From NCBI RefSeq assembly GCF_900163715.1, contig NZ_FWFF01000014.1, forward strand, positions 142,154-206,153: a stretch of DNA of 64,000 nucleotides. Reading direction: 5' to 3'. The notes beneath the pieces were generated by a model. The model had not been told where the DNA came from. It saw nothing but the letters and a program-made list of their open reading frames with translations, and did not search any database. Source of the DNA: Brevibacterium yomogidense (lineage in GTDB: Bacteria > Actinomycetota > Actinomycetes > Actinomycetales > Brevibacteriaceae). Each line of letters begins with the position of its first letter. The first letter of the stretch is position 1. The position numbers were made by a program, and so were the translations under genes. Shown here piece by piece: positions 1 to 7,921 of the stretch.

Positions 1-1
1 C

Positions 2-409
2 CCCGCCGGCGGCGGCACGGGTCCGTCCGGGGTCGCGGAGGTCGGCGGGGAGGAGGGCGCGTCCCATCCGCTCCTCACGGCGAGCGCGGCCGTCCTGGCC
101 GTCGCCGCCCTGCTGCTCGCGATGCTCGGTCGGATCGGACGCATCGTCGTGTGCGTCCTCATCGGCGCCGTGGGCGTGGGAGTGGTGCTCACGGCGGTCT
201 CCTCGCAGGCTCCGCCCGCCACGCTCATCCCGACGATCGCAGCGGGCGTCGGAGTGCTGGTCGCCGCAGTGTGGTCCGCCGTCGCGAGCCTCGGCTGGCA
301 GGTCTCCGGCCGCTACGACCGCCAGACGCACACCGCCGCTCCGCACGCGGATGAGGACGACCCCGCAGCAGCATGGGACGCCCTGTCGCGGGGCGAGGAC
401 CCGAGCTGA
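2..409 (+). CDS. Trp biosynthesis-associated membrane protein (5' truncated)
   Basis: The reading frame is open from the window edge, so the start is missing; about 135 codons are visible. A Gly/Glu-rich loop is followed by three hydrophobic segments near positions 71-125, 145-205 and 223-300, then an acidic C-terminus. Size, topology and position just before the HGxxPAAW gene and trpC match the small membrane protein that sits in actinobacterial trp operons (Trp_oprn_chp family). Its molecular role is not established. The first ATG inside the window (122) lies in a membrane segment and is not the true start. Confidence 0.75.
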   Translation, partial: PAGGGTGPSGVAEVGGEEGASHPLLTASAAVLAVAALLLAMLGRIGRIVVCVLIGAVGVGVVLTAVSSQAPPATLIPTIAAGVGVLVAAVWSAVASLGWQVSGRYDRQTHTAAPHADEDDPAAAWDALSRGEDPS

Positions 410-428
410 GGGTCGCGTCGCGACATGC

Positions 429-434
429 GATAAT
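429..434 (+). promoter_or_regulatory. Possible -10 hexamer inside the trp operon
   Basis: GATAAT lies in the 122-bp spacer between the membrane protein and the HGxxPAAW gene, with TAGGAT at 442-447 as an alternative. A spacer this long inside an otherwise tightly packed operon suggests an internal promoter. No convincing -35 is visible. Confidence 0.3.
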
Positions 435-531
435 GCACCCGTAGGATCCGCAGGATCCCGAAACCCCAGCGGTGGACCCACACCGCGAACCCAGAGCCGG
501 GCGGGCCCGCCCCCGCCAGATGAGGAGTGAC

Positions 532-792
532 ATGTCCCAGGCAGTCCGCACCGGAGCCCCCGACCTCGACCGCGACGCGATCGACTACGAGAAGATCAAG
601 GACCCCGGCCACGGCAACACGCCGGCGGCCTGGACCGGTGTGTTCCTCATGCTGCTCGGAGGCGTCATCCTCGCGGTCGGCTTCGTCATGGTCGTGGACG
701 TCATCATCTACGCGGGCATCGCGGTCTTCGTCGCGGGTCCGATCATCGGTCTGATCATGCGCGCAGCCGGGAAGGGCAAGCCGCGTTCGTGA
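532..792 (+). CDS. HGxxPAAW family small membrane protein
   Basis: This 86-residue protein carries the family signature GHGNTPAAW at about residues 26-34, followed by two transmembrane segments and a short basic tail. The family is found next to trp genes in actinobacteria and has no known function. The ATG at 532 is chosen because AGGAG lies 6 nt before it and the product then matches the family length; upstream in-frame codons lack a ribosome site. Its TGA overlaps the trpC GTG (GTGA), indicating translational coupling. Confidence 0.85.
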   Translation: MSQAVRTGAPDLDRDAIDYEKIKDPGHGNTPAAWTGVFLMLLGGVILAVGFVMVVDVIIYAGIAVFVAGPIIGLIMRAAGKGKPRS

Positions 793-1574
793 CGGTCCTC
801 GACGACATCATCGCGGGAGTCCGCGAGGACCTCGGACCACGCCGACGGGAGCGGTCCCTGCACGACGTCCGCGCAGCGGCCGCTGACGCCGCACCGGCGC
901 GCCCCTTCCCGCCGGAGTCCGGCTTCGGCCTCATCTGCGAGGTGAAGCGCTCGTCGCCGTCGAAGGGCGCGCTCGCGGACATCGCCGATCCCGCCGCCCT
1001 GGCCACCGCCTATGCCGGGGGCGGGGCCGCCGCGATCAGCGTGCTGACGGAGCGACGTCGGTTCGGCGGCTCACTCGCAGACCTCGACGCAGTGCGCGCT
1101 GCGGTGGACATCCCCGTGCTGCGCAAGGACTTCATGGTCGACGAGTACCAGTTCTACGAAGCGCGCGCCCACGGTGCGGACATCGTCCTCCTCATCGTCG
1201 CCGCGCTCGATGACGCACAGCTGCAGGACCAGCTGGCGCTGGCCTCCGAGCTGGGCATGGCGGCGCTCGTGGAGACCCACACGGTCGACGAGCTCGAACG
1301 CGCGAGTGCGGTCGGCGCGAGCCTCGTGGGTGTCAACACCCGCAATCTCAAGGACCTGAGCGTCGACCCCGCGCGGTTCGCCGCGCTCGCACCGCACGCC
1401 CCGTCGGGCGCCGTGCTCGTCGCTGAGTCGGGCGTGAGCGATGCGGAGACCGTCGCCCAGTACGCACGCGCCGGCGCTCACCTGGGACTCGTCGGCGAGG
1501 CGCTCGTCATCGGCGGCGACCCCCAGTCCGCAGTCGCCGCATTCACCGAAGCAGGGCGGGCAGCGCGTCCGTGA
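789..1574 (+). CDS. trpC: Indole-3-glycerol phosphate synthase
   Basis: TrpC closes the indole ring in tryptophan synthesis, turning CdRP into indole-3-glycerol phosphate in the cytoplasm. The 261-residue TIM barrel shows the substrate motif [10 protein letters not shown] at 51-60, VLRKDFM, LLIVAAL, the GVNTRNL motif and the phosphate-binding GLVGEAL near the end. Length is normal for a stand-alone TrpC; there is no TrpF fusion. The GTG start overlaps the preceding stop and trpB follows after 46 nt. trpD and trpE lie outside the window. Confidence 0.97.
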   Translation: MTVLDDIIAGVREDLGPRRRERSLHDVRAAAADAAPARPFPPESGFGLICEVKRSSPSKGALADIADPAALATAYAGGGAAAISVLTERRRFGGSLADLDAVRAAVDIPVLRKDFMVDEYQFYEARAHGADIVLLIVAALDDAQLQDQLALASELGMAALVETHTVDELERASAVGASLVGVNTRNLKDLSVDPARFAALAPHAPSGAVLVAESGVSDAETVAQYARAGAHLGLVGEALVIGGDPQSAVAAFTEAGRAARP

Positions 1575-1620
1575 GACGCGCGTGAGCGCCCGACCGCACC
1601 ACGCCACGAGGAGCGACCAC

Positions 1621-2853
1621 ATGATCGAGCAGTTCTCCCGTCCCGACTCCGACCTTCCGCAGGGGCCGCGATTCGGCGAGTTCGGAGGGCGGTACATCCC
1701 CGAAGCACTCGTCCCCGCGTGCGAGGAGATCGAGGAGGCGTTCGGAAAGGCGGTCCTGGACGAGGAGTTCCGGGCCGAGTACCGCCGGCTGCTCGACGAG
1801 TACGTCGGCCGGCCCAGTCTGCTGAGCGAGGCCGCGCGGTTCTCCGAGCACGCGGGCGGTGCCCGCATCCTGCTCAAGCGCGAGGACCTCAACCACACCG
1901 GCAGCCACAAGATCAACAACGCGCTGGGCCAGGCGCTGCTCGCCAAGAGGCAGGGCAAGACCCGTCTCATCGCGGAGACCGGCGCGGGTCAGCACGGCGT
2001 CGCCACCGCGACCGCCGCCGCCCTCATGGGCATGGAGTGCCGGATCTACATGGGGGCCGTCGACGTGGAGCGCCAGGCTCTCAACGTCGCCCGGATGAAC
2101 CTGCTGGGTGCTGAGGTGACCGCCGTGGACGCGGGATCCCGCACCCTCAAGGACGCGATCAACGAGACGTTCCGCGACTGGGTCGCATCCGTGGAGAGCA
2201 CCCACTACGTGTTCGGCACGGTCGCCGGCCCGCACCCGTTCCCCGTCCTGGTGCGCGAGTTCCAGCGCATCATCGGGCTGGAGGCGCGCGGACAGGTGAT
2301 CGAGCGGACCGGAGGTCTGCCGGACGCCGTCGTCGCCTGCGTGGGCGGGGGATCCAACGCCATCGGCGCATTCCACGCATTCATCCCGGACGAGGGCGTG
2401 CGGCTCGTCGGCTGTGAAGCCGCAGGCGACGGCATCGAGACGCCCCGTCATGCCGCGACCCTGACGAAGGGCTCCGTCGGAGTCCTCCACGGTGCGAAGT
2501 CGTACCAGCTGCAGGACGAGGACGGTCAGACGCAGGAGAGCCACTCGATCTCCGCTGGGCTGGACTACTCCGGGGTGGGTCCCGAGCACGCATGGCTGCA
2601 CGCGAGCGGTCGGGGGGAGTACCGCCCGGTCACCGACGCGGAGGCGATGGACGCGTTCCGACTGCTCTGCCGCACAGAGGGGATCATCCCGGCGATCGAG
2701 AGCTCCCACGCGCTCGCGGGCGCCCTCGACCTGGGCCGGGAGCTCGGACCGGAAGCGACGATCCTCGTCTGCCTCTCCGGCCGCGGCGACAAGGACGTGA
2801 CGACCGCCGGACGCTGGTTCGGCTACCTGGACTCGGAGGGGGAGACGGCATGA
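1621..2853 (+). CDS. trpB: Tryptophan synthase beta chain
   Basis: TrpB joins indole and serine to form tryptophan in a PLP-dependent reaction and works as an alpha2-beta2 complex with TrpA. The 410-residue protein has the PLP lysine at K97 in HTGSHKINN, the phosphate-binding GGGSNA loop and GSVGVLHG. The ATG at 1621 is preceded by GAGGAG at 1608-1613. A longer in-frame reading from 1441 runs through trpC and is not used. The stop overlaps trpA by an ATGA, as expected for subunits of one complex. Confidence 0.98.
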   Translation: MIEQFSRPDSDLPQGPRFGEFGGRYIPEALVPACEEIEEAFGKAVLDEEFRAEYRRLLDEYVGRPSLLSEAARFSEHAGGARILLKREDLNHTGSHKINNALGQALLAKRQGKTRLIAETGAGQHGVATATAAALMGMECRIYMGAVDVERQALNVARMNLLGAEVTAVDAGSRTLKDAINETFRDWVASVESTHYVFGTVAGPHPFPVLVREFQRIIGLEARGQVIERTGGLPDAVVACVGGGSNAIGAFHAFIPDEGVRLVGCEAAGDGIETPRHAATLTKGSVGVLHGAKSYQLQDEDGQTQESHSISAGLDYSGVGPEHAWLHASGRGEYRPVTDAEAMDAFRLLCRTEGIIPAIESSHALAGALDLGRELGPEATILVCLSGRGDKDVTTAGRWFGYLDSEGETA

Positions 2854-3650
2854 GCACGACGACGCGAGAGGACCGCGGCAGCGCGGCGGCACTGGCCGCG
2901 TGCAGGTCGGAGGGCCGCTCCGCCCTGATCGGCTACCTCCCCGTGGGGTATCCGGACGTCCCCGGGTCGGTGGATGCCGTCCGCGCACTGGTGGCCGGCG
3001 GTGCGGACATGGTCGAGATCGGGATGCCGTACACGGATCCGGGCCTCGATGGTCCGGTCATCGAAGCGGCCAGCGTCAAGGCACTGAGCGGCGGAGTCCG
3101 CGTGGCTGATGTCTTCACCGCGGTGCAGGCGGCAGCGGACGCGGGGGCGACCCCCGTCGTCATGAGCTACTGGAACCTCATCCTGCAGTACGGCGTCGAC
3201 GCCTATGCGCGCGACCTCGCCGCAGCCGGCGGGGTCGGCATCGTCACCCCCGACCTCATCCCGGACGAGGCCGACGAATGGATCGCCGCCTCGGACGCCC
3301 ACGACCTCGACCGGATCTTCCTCGTCGCGCCGTCCTCGTCCCCCGACCGGATCTCGGCGGTCGTCGAGGCGAGTCGCGGCTTCGTCTACGCGGCCTCGAC
3401 GATGGGTGTGACCGGGACGCGTGCGGAGGTCGGCGGGAAGGCCGCGGGCCTCGTGGCCGATACGCGCGCCGCGGGCGCCCGGAACGTGTGCGTGGGCCTC
3501 GGCGTCTCGACTCGCGAGCACGCGGCAGAGGTCGCCTCCTACGCCGACGGCGTGATCGTAGGATCGGCCTTCGTCCGTGCGCTGACCGAGGGCGGCTCGG
3601 CCGCCGTCGGCCGTGCGGCAGAGCAGTTCGCGGAGGGCGTGCGTGACTGA
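2850..3650 (+). CDS. trpA: Tryptophan synthase alpha chain
   Basis: TrpA cleaves indole-3-glycerol phosphate and passes indole to TrpB. The 266-residue TIM barrel keeps both catalytic acids, E56 in [10 protein letters not shown] and D67 in GLDGPV, and the phosphate site near GVTGTR and GVSTREHA. The ATG overlaps the trpB stop, with GGAGGGGGA just upstream inside trpB. Its own TGA overlaps the beginning of lgt, so the trp genes are probably co-transcribed with the lipoprotein transferase gene. Confidence 0.97.
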   Translation: MSTTTREDRGSAAALAACRSEGRSALIGYLPVGYPDVPGSVDAVRALVAGGADMVEIGMPYTDPGLDGPVIEAASVKALSGGVRVADVFTAVQAAADAGATPVVMSYWNLILQYGVDAYARDLAAAGGVGIVTPDLIPDEADEWIAASDAHDLDRIFLVAPSSSPDRISAVVEASRGFVYAASTMGVTGTRAEVGGKAAGLVADTRAAGARNVCVGLGVSTREHAAEVASYADGVIVGSAFVRALTEGGSAAVGRAAEQFAEGVRD

Positions 3651-4800
3651 TCTCCTCGCATCCATCCCGTCGCCCGGCTGGAGCGGGTTCGACATCGGGC
3701 CGCTGCGCATCCACGCCTACGCACTGTGCATCCTCGTGGGCATCGTGCTGGCGCTGTGGCTCACGAACCGGCGCTGGCAGGCGCGGGGAGGGACCGAGGA
3801 CGACCTGTGGACGCTCGCGATCTGGGCGATCCCGTCCGGCATCATCGGCGGTCGCATCTACCACGTCCTCTCCACCCCGGACCCCTATTTCGGGCCGGAC
3901 GGCGACCCCGTCGCCGCGCTCTACATCTGGAACGGCGGGCTCGGCATCTGGGGAGCCGTCGCGCTGGGTGTGCTCGTGGTGCTGTTCGTGTGCCGCAGGC
4001 ACGGGTTCCGCTTCACCTCGTTCCTCGATGCGGCCGCTCCGGGACTCATCCTCGCCCAGGCCGCGGGGAGGTGGGGCAACTGGTTCAACCAGGAGCTCTT
4101 CGGCGCGCCCACCGATCTGCCGTGGGGACTGGAGATCGACAGGACCAGTCCGACGTGGCCGGACCCCTCGCTTCCCGCGGACACGCTGTTCCACCCGACC
4201 TTCCTCTACGAATCGCTGTGGAACGTCATCGGCTGCTTCGTCCTGCTGTGGGCGGGCCGCCGCTTCTCGCTGTGGCGCGGCCAGGTGTTCTTCCTCTACC
4301 TCGCCTACTACACACTGGGGCGCGTGTGGATCGAGGCGCTGCGCATCGATGACGCGGAGCACATCCTCGGTCTGCGCCTGAACGTGTGGACCTCGATCGT
4401 GATCTTCCTGCTGGGCGTCGTGCTGCTGGTCGTCTCGCGGTCTCGCCACGGCGGTGGGGAGAACACCGCGTACACCGACGATCGGCCACGACCGGATGCG
4501 GACGGTTCCGCACCCGTGACCGGCAATGGATCCGGCTCCGGTTCCGGCTCGACCTCAGTGGACCGGACCGTCGCAGCAGACGGCACCACCGCAGCAGAGG
4601 GCACGAGCGCAGCCGGCGGCGCGAGGGACGGCGAGCAGCCGGCGCGTCGCGGAGGCTTCGGATTCTTCGGTGCCGTGACCTCGGCGATCTCCATCGTTCC
4701 GCAGCTGACCGGACGGTCTGAGCCGAAGGCGGACACGGACGCACGGGACACGGAGGAGCAGCAGGGACCACCGGATCCGAGGGGCACGACCGAGTCGTAG
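3643..4800 (+). CDS. lgt: Phosphatidylglycerol--prolipoprotein diacylglyceryl transferase
   Basis: Lgt attaches diacylglycerol to the lipobox cysteine of prolipoproteins in the membrane. The 385-residue product has about seven membrane helices and the signature GRWGNWFNQELFG at 142-154. The His that E. coli Lgt carries in its FHGG motif is replaced (GLGIWGAV), as I recall for other actinobacterial Lgts. About 120 C-terminal residues (from near residue 266) form a Ser/Gly/Thr/Ala-rich, probably disordered cytoplasmic tail. The GTG at 3643 is supported by GGAGG at 3632-3636 and by overlap with the trpA stop. Confidence 0.95.
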   Translation: MTDLLASIPSPGWSGFDIGPLRIHAYALCILVGIVLALWLTNRRWQARGGTEDDLWTLAIWAIPSGIIGGRIYHVLSTPDPYFGPDGDPVAALYIWNGGLGIWGAVALGVLVVLFVCRRHGFRFTSFLDAAAPGLILAQAAGRWGNWFNQELFGAPTDLPWGLEIDRTSPTWPDPSLPADTLFHPTFLYESLWNVIGCFVLLWAGRRFSLWRGQVFFLYLAYYTLGRVWIEALRIDDAEHILGLRLNVWTSIVIFLLGVVLLVVSRSRHGGGENTAYTDDRPRPDADGSAPVTGNGSGSGSGSTSVDRTVAADGTTAAEGTSAAGGARDGEQPARRGGFGFFGAVTSAISIVPQLTGRSEPKADTDARDTEEQQGPPDPRGTTES

Positions 4801-4820
4801 CGGCGGTCCGCGCCCGGACG

Positions 4821-4847
4821 GCGAGACCACTGTGAGAGAGGTCTCGC
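4821..4847 (+). terminator. Candidate terminator after lgt
   Basis: An 8-bp perfect stem (GCGAGACC / GGTCTCGC) with an 11-nt loop lies 20 nt after the lgt stop, without a U tract. It would separate the trp-lgt operon from pyk. Confidence 0.4.
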
Positions 4848-4911
4848 ACGAGGACGCTGCGCGAGTGTCCGCACCGCGGTCCGATGCAGGTGCGGGACGC
4901 CGCCGGTCGAC

Positions 4912-4917
4912 TAGGCT
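4912..4917 (+). promoter_or_regulatory. -10 element of pyk (leaderless)
   Basis: TAGGCT sits 6 nt before the pyk ATG and no Shine-Dalgarno is present, so transcription probably begins at or beside the start codon. The same hexamer precedes coaE. Confidence 0.55.
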
Positions 4918-4923
4918 GACGGC

Positions 4924-6390
4924 ATGAGGCATGCCAAGATCGTTGCGACACTCGGACCTGCACAGACTTCCTACGAAGACATGCGCGCGCTCCTCGATGA
5001 GGGGATGAACGTCGCGCGCTTCAACATGAGCCACGGCTCCCATGCAGACCACGAGCAGAGGCTCGCATGGCTGCGCCAGGCGTCGGAGGACGCCGCCCGT
5101 CCCGTCGCGGTGCTCGTCGACCTGCAGGGCCCGAAGATCCGCGTCGGCACATTCGCCGACGGGCAGAAGCCGACCCTGGTCGCCGGGGAGCAGTTCACCA
5201 TCACCACCCGTCCGGTCGACGGCACGGACCGGATCGTGAGCACGTCGTACGCGGGCCTGCCCGGGGACGTGCAGCCGGGCGACCCGCTCCTCGTCGACGA
5301 CGGACGCATCCAGCTGCGCGCCCGCGAGGTGACGGAGACGGACATCATCACGGAGGTGGAGATCCCCGGCCGGATCTCCGACCACAAGGGGATCAACCTC
5401 CCCGGCGTGGCCGTCTCCGTCCCCGCGATGACGGAGAAGGACCTCGAGGACCTCCGCTGGGGCCTGCGCGCGGGCGCGGACTGGGTCGCACTGAGCTTCG
5501 TCCGCGGGCCGGAGGACGTGCTCGACGTGCGCCGCATCATGGACGAGGAGGGCATCCGCGTCCCCGTCATGGCGAAGCTCGAGAAGCCGCAGGCCGTCGA
5601 TCGTCTGCGCGACATCGTGGCGGCGTTCGACGGAATCATGGTCGCCCGTGGCGACCTGGGCGTCGAGCTGCCGCTGGAGCACGTGCCGCTCGTGCAGAAG
5701 CGGGCGATCGAGATCGCGCGCCGCCAGGCCAAGCCCGTCATCGTCGCGACCCAGATGCTCGAATCGATGATCGAGGCGCCCCGGCCCACCCGGGCGGAGG
5801 CCAGCGACTGCGCGAATGCCGTGCTCGACGGCGCAGACGCCCTCATGCTGTCGGGGGAGTCGTCCGTGGGCGCGTACTGGCTGGACTCGGTGCGCACCAT
5901 GGCGCGGATCATCGAATCGACGGAGCGCGAGGGGCTCGATCGCATCCCCTCCCTGGGCAGCACGCCGCACACCCGCGGCGGTGCGATCACGGCCGCCGCG
6001 GCGCAGATCGCAGAGCAGCTGAACATCGACCTGCTGTGCACGTTCACGCAGTCGGGCGACTCCGTGAGGCGGATGTCGCGACTGCGCCAGCGCCGCCCGA
6101 TCATCGCCTTCACCCCGGACCCCAGGGTGCGGAACCAGATGGAGCTCAGCTGGGGGGTCCGCAGCCACCTCGTGCGCTCCGTGCACCACACGGACCAGAT
6201 GGCGCGCCAGGTCGACAAGGTGCTCCTGAGCTTCGGCGAGGGGGAGGACGGTCAGCTCTGCGTGATCGTCGCGGGCTCGCCTCCCGGGATCGTCGGATCG
6301 ACGAATGCGCTGCGGGTGCACGTGCTCGGCGATGCCCTGCGCGGCACTGCGGCGGCGTACCGCGACGAGGTCGACGACGAAGGAGTCTGA
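4924..6390 (+). CDS. pyk: Pyruvate kinase
   Basis: Pyruvate kinase makes pyruvate and ATP from phosphoenolpyruvate at the end of glycolysis. The 488-residue protein shows the N-terminal RFNMSHG, the metal and substrate motif MAKLEKPQAV, the active-site MVARGDLGVELP, the ATQMLESM segment and the regulatory C-terminal domain. Length fits the single-copy actinobacterial enzyme. The ATG at 4924 follows the TAGGCT hexamer at leaderless spacing. The gene ends at a strong hairpin shared with the oppositely oriented tRNA-Leu. Confidence 0.97.
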   Translation: MRHAKIVATLGPAQTSYEDMRALLDEGMNVARFNMSHGSHADHEQRLAWLRQASEDAARPVAVLVDLQGPKIRVGTFADGQKPTLVAGEQFTITTRPVDGTDRIVSTSYAGLPGDVQPGDPLLVDDGRIQLRAREVTETDIITEVEIPGRISDHKGINLPGVAVSVPAMTEKDLEDLRWGLRAGADWVALSFVRGPEDVLDVRRIMDEEGIRVPVMAKLEKPQAVDRLRDIVAAFDGIMVARGDLGVELPLEHVPLVQKRAIEIARRQAKPVIVATQMLESMIEAPRPTRAEASDCANAVLDGADALMLSGESSVGAYWLDSVRTMARIIESTEREGLDRIPSLGSTPHTRGGAITAAAAQIAEQLNIDLLCTFTQSGDSVRRMSRLRQRRPIIAFTPDPRVRNQMELSWGVRSHLVRSVHHTDQMARQVDKVLLSFGEGEDGQLCVIVAGSPPGIVGSTNALRVHVLGDALRGTAAAYRDEVDDEGV

Positions 6391-6432
6391 GCAGCGCGGG
6401 CCCGTCCCACCGGGGAGCGCACCACGACGACG

Positions 6433-6479
6433 GCGAGGCGGTCGGTCCACATCTGCGGGATGTGGACCGACCGCCTCGC
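6433..6479. terminator. Bidirectional terminator between pyk and tRNA-Leu
   Basis: A perfect 21-bp inverted repeat with a 5-nt loop (tgcgg) lies between the convergent pyk and tRNA-Leu genes. There is no T run, as is common for terminators in GC-rich actinobacteria. Confidence 0.75.
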
Positions 6480-6482
6480 TGT

Positions 6483-6512
6483 GTGAGACACCGCACACTG
6501 AGACACCGCACA
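6483..6512. repeat. Perfect 15-bp tandem duplication
   Basis: Two adjacent identical copies of tgagacaccgcacac lie between the pyk terminator and the 3' end of tRNA-Leu. Confidence 0.8.
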
Positions 6513-6520
6513 CGGAGTCA

Positions 6521-6606
6521 GTGGTGCCGGATGAGGGACTCGAACCCTCACACCCGAAGGCGGCGCATTTTGAGTGCGCTGCGTCTACCGATTCCGCCAA
6601 TCCGGC
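6521..6606 (-). tRNA. tRNA-Leu (CAA)
   Basis: The reverse strand folds into a class II tRNA: a 7-bp acceptor stem (GCCGGAT / ATCCGGC), an anticodon loop CTCAAAA with anticodon CAA at 6572-6570 (reads UUG), a long variable arm around CGCCTTCGGGTG, the T loop GGTTCGAGTCC, and an encoded CCA at 6523-6521. It is a lone tRNA gene, not part of a cluster. Confidence 0.95.
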
Positions 6607-6614
6607 CCAAGGGA

Positions 6615-6620
6615 AGTGTA
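6615..6620 (-). promoter_or_regulatory. -10 element of tRNA-Leu
   Basis: On the minus strand TACACT lies 8 nt before the mature 5' end of the tRNA, so the primary transcript would carry almost no 5' extension. Confidence 0.5.
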
Positions 6621-6695
6621 GACGACGGACACGCGCCCCGCGCGTCGAGGACGCCATCCGGAGCCACCGATCGTGCTCCCGCGGGCGACCGGCGG

Positions 6696-6701
6696 TACGA
6701 T
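6696..6701 (+). promoter_or_regulatory. -10 element of pdtaR (leaderless)
   Basis: TACGAT lies 7 nt before the GTG at 6709 and there is no ribosome site. This favours the GTG over the upstream in-frame codon at 6673. Confidence 0.55.
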
Positions 6702-6708
6702 GGGGCGC

Positions 6709-7329
6709 GTGACCGATAACGAAGAGACCCCCAGCACCGAACAGGGACCCGTCCGGCGCGTCGTCGTGGCGGAGGACGAGGCCGTCATCCGGCTCGACAT
6801 CGTGGAGATGCTCCGCGAAGTCGGCTACGACGTGGTCGGTGAGGCCGCGGACGGCGAATCAGCGATCCGCCTCGCGGAGGAGCTGCGTCCCGACCTCGTG
6901 GTGATGGACATCAAGATGCCCGTGCTCGACGGCATCTCCGCCGCAGAGCGGATCGCGAAGGCGCGGATCGCGCCCGTCGTCCTCCTGACCGCCTTCTCGC
7001 AGAAGGAGCTCGTCGAGCGCGCGCGCGACGCCGGTGCGATGGCGTACGTCGTGAAGCCCTTCAGCGCGAACGACCTGCTGCCGGCACTCGAGATCGCGCT
7101 GTCCCGCCACGCGGAGATCACGGCCCTCGAATCGGAGATCTCCGATCTCACGGATCGGTTCGAGACCCGCAAGCTCGTCGAGCGTGCGAAGGGCCTCCTC
7201 ATCTCGTCGATGGGGCTCACGGAGCCGGAGGCGTTCCGCTGGATCCAGAAGACGTCGATGGACCGCCGGCTCACCATGCGCGAAGTCGCGGAGACGGTGC
7301 TCAACCAGATCGGCTCGGCGAAGAAGTGA
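6709..7329 (+). CDS. pdtaR: ANTAR-domain response regulator (PdtaR type)
   Basis: The 206-residue protein has an N-terminal receiver domain (VVVAEDEAVIRLD, phosphoacceptor Asp in VVMDIKMP, conserved Lys in YVVKPF) and a C-terminal ANTAR RNA-binding domain (ETRKLVERAKGLL, REVAETVL). It resembles M. tuberculosis Rv1626 along its whole length and lies in the same neighbourhood between pyk and polA. Such regulators are phosphorylated by the kinase PdtaS and bind paired-hexaloop RNA hairpins to prevent termination. No kinase gene is adjacent. The GTG start rests on the leaderless -10; the symbol rests on similarity and synteny. Confidence 0.9.
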   Translation: MTDNEETPSTEQGPVRRVVVAEDEAVIRLDIVEMLREVGYDVVGEAADGESAIRLAEELRPDLVVMDIKMPVLDGISAAERIAKARIAPVVLLTAFSQKELVERARDAGAMAYVVKPFSANDLLPALEIALSRHAEITALESEISDLTDRFETRKLVERAKGLLISSMGLTEPEAFRWIQKTSMDRRLTMREVAETVLNQIGSAKK

Positions 7330-7332
7330 GCA

Positions 7333-7355
7333 CGGGCGGCGCAGCGCGCCGCCCG
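7333..7355. terminator. Terminator between pdtaR and thioesterase gene
   Basis: A perfect 10-bp stem (CGGGCGGCGC / GCGCCGCCCG) with a 3-nt loop lies just after the pdtaR stop, between two convergent genes. Confidence 0.65.
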
Positions 7356-7379
7356 GTCCTCAGGACGGACACAGGTCCC

Positions 7380-7829
7380 TCAGGACGAACCCAGAACCAT
7401 ATTGGAGATGCGGACGATCGACAGGAGTCGGTCGTCCGCATCAGTCATCCTCACCTCGTGGTTGAACAGGCGCCGGCCGCCGTGCAGCACCTGGGCCCGG
7501 GCGTAGACGGTCCCGGACGTGATCGATCTGAGATGGGTCGCATTGAGGTCGACGCCGACCACCGGGGCGCCTGACCGCACTGCCGCGTGCATCGACGCGA
7601 GCGTCTCCGCGATGACCACGTACCCGCCGCCGTGGAAGAGGCCCGCCGGCTGGAGATTGCCCGCGACGGGGCAGGTTCCCTCGATCCAGTCCCAGCCGAG
7701 CCGTGCGACCTCGATCCCCATCCGTGCCACGAGGGTGTCGGACGGGATCTCCCACGCGTCGACGAGGCGCGCGTACTCCGCTTCCTCCATATCCGGTGAC
7801 AGGGCGGGGAAGGTGGGGCTCTGACTCAT
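7380..7829 (-). CDS. PaaI-like hotdog-fold thioesterase
   Basis: The 149-residue product matches the hotdog thioesterase family that hydrolyses acyl-CoA thioesters: the segment AGLFHGGGYVVIAETLAS holds the HGG motif and the helix with the catalytic acid, followed by GVDLNATHLR and GTVYARAQVLH. The substrate cannot be predicted. The ATG at 7829 has AGGAG 5-6 nt upstream; the longer reading from 7955 runs into the divergent polA promoter. A hotdog thioesterase beside polA is common in actinobacteria. Confidence 0.85.
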   Translation of the reverse strand: MSQSPTFPALSPDMEEAEYARLVDAWEIPSDTLVARMGIEVARLGWDWIEGTCPVAGNLQPAGLFHGGGYVVIAETLASMHAAVRSGAPVVGVDLNATHLRSITSGTVYARAQVLHGGRRLFNHEVRMTDADDRLLSIVRISNMVLGSS

Positions 7830-7909
7830 CGTGTCTCCTGGTGGGCATGTCTGGTGGGTGTTCTCGGACGCTCGCACGTCCGGTCCCACTCTAGCGATCC
7901 GGTGCCCGG

Positions 7910-7915
7910 TACCCT
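7910..7915 (+). promoter_or_regulatory. -10 element of polA (leaderless)
   Basis: TACCCT lies 6 nt before the polA GTG at 7922, with no ribosome site. Confidence 0.5.
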
Positions 7916-7921
7916 GGGATC

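Noticed and set aside
1543..2988. A 481-codon ORF antisense to trpB-trpA
   Set aside because: It has no recognisable motif or ribosome site and arises from codon bias at high GC; the sense strand encodes clear TrpB and TrpA.
4555..6657. A 700-codon antisense ORF across lgt, pyk and tRNA-Leu
   Set aside because: It runs through a tRNA gene and a terminator and its translation is low-complexity Arg/Asp/His-rich; this is a shadow of pyk.
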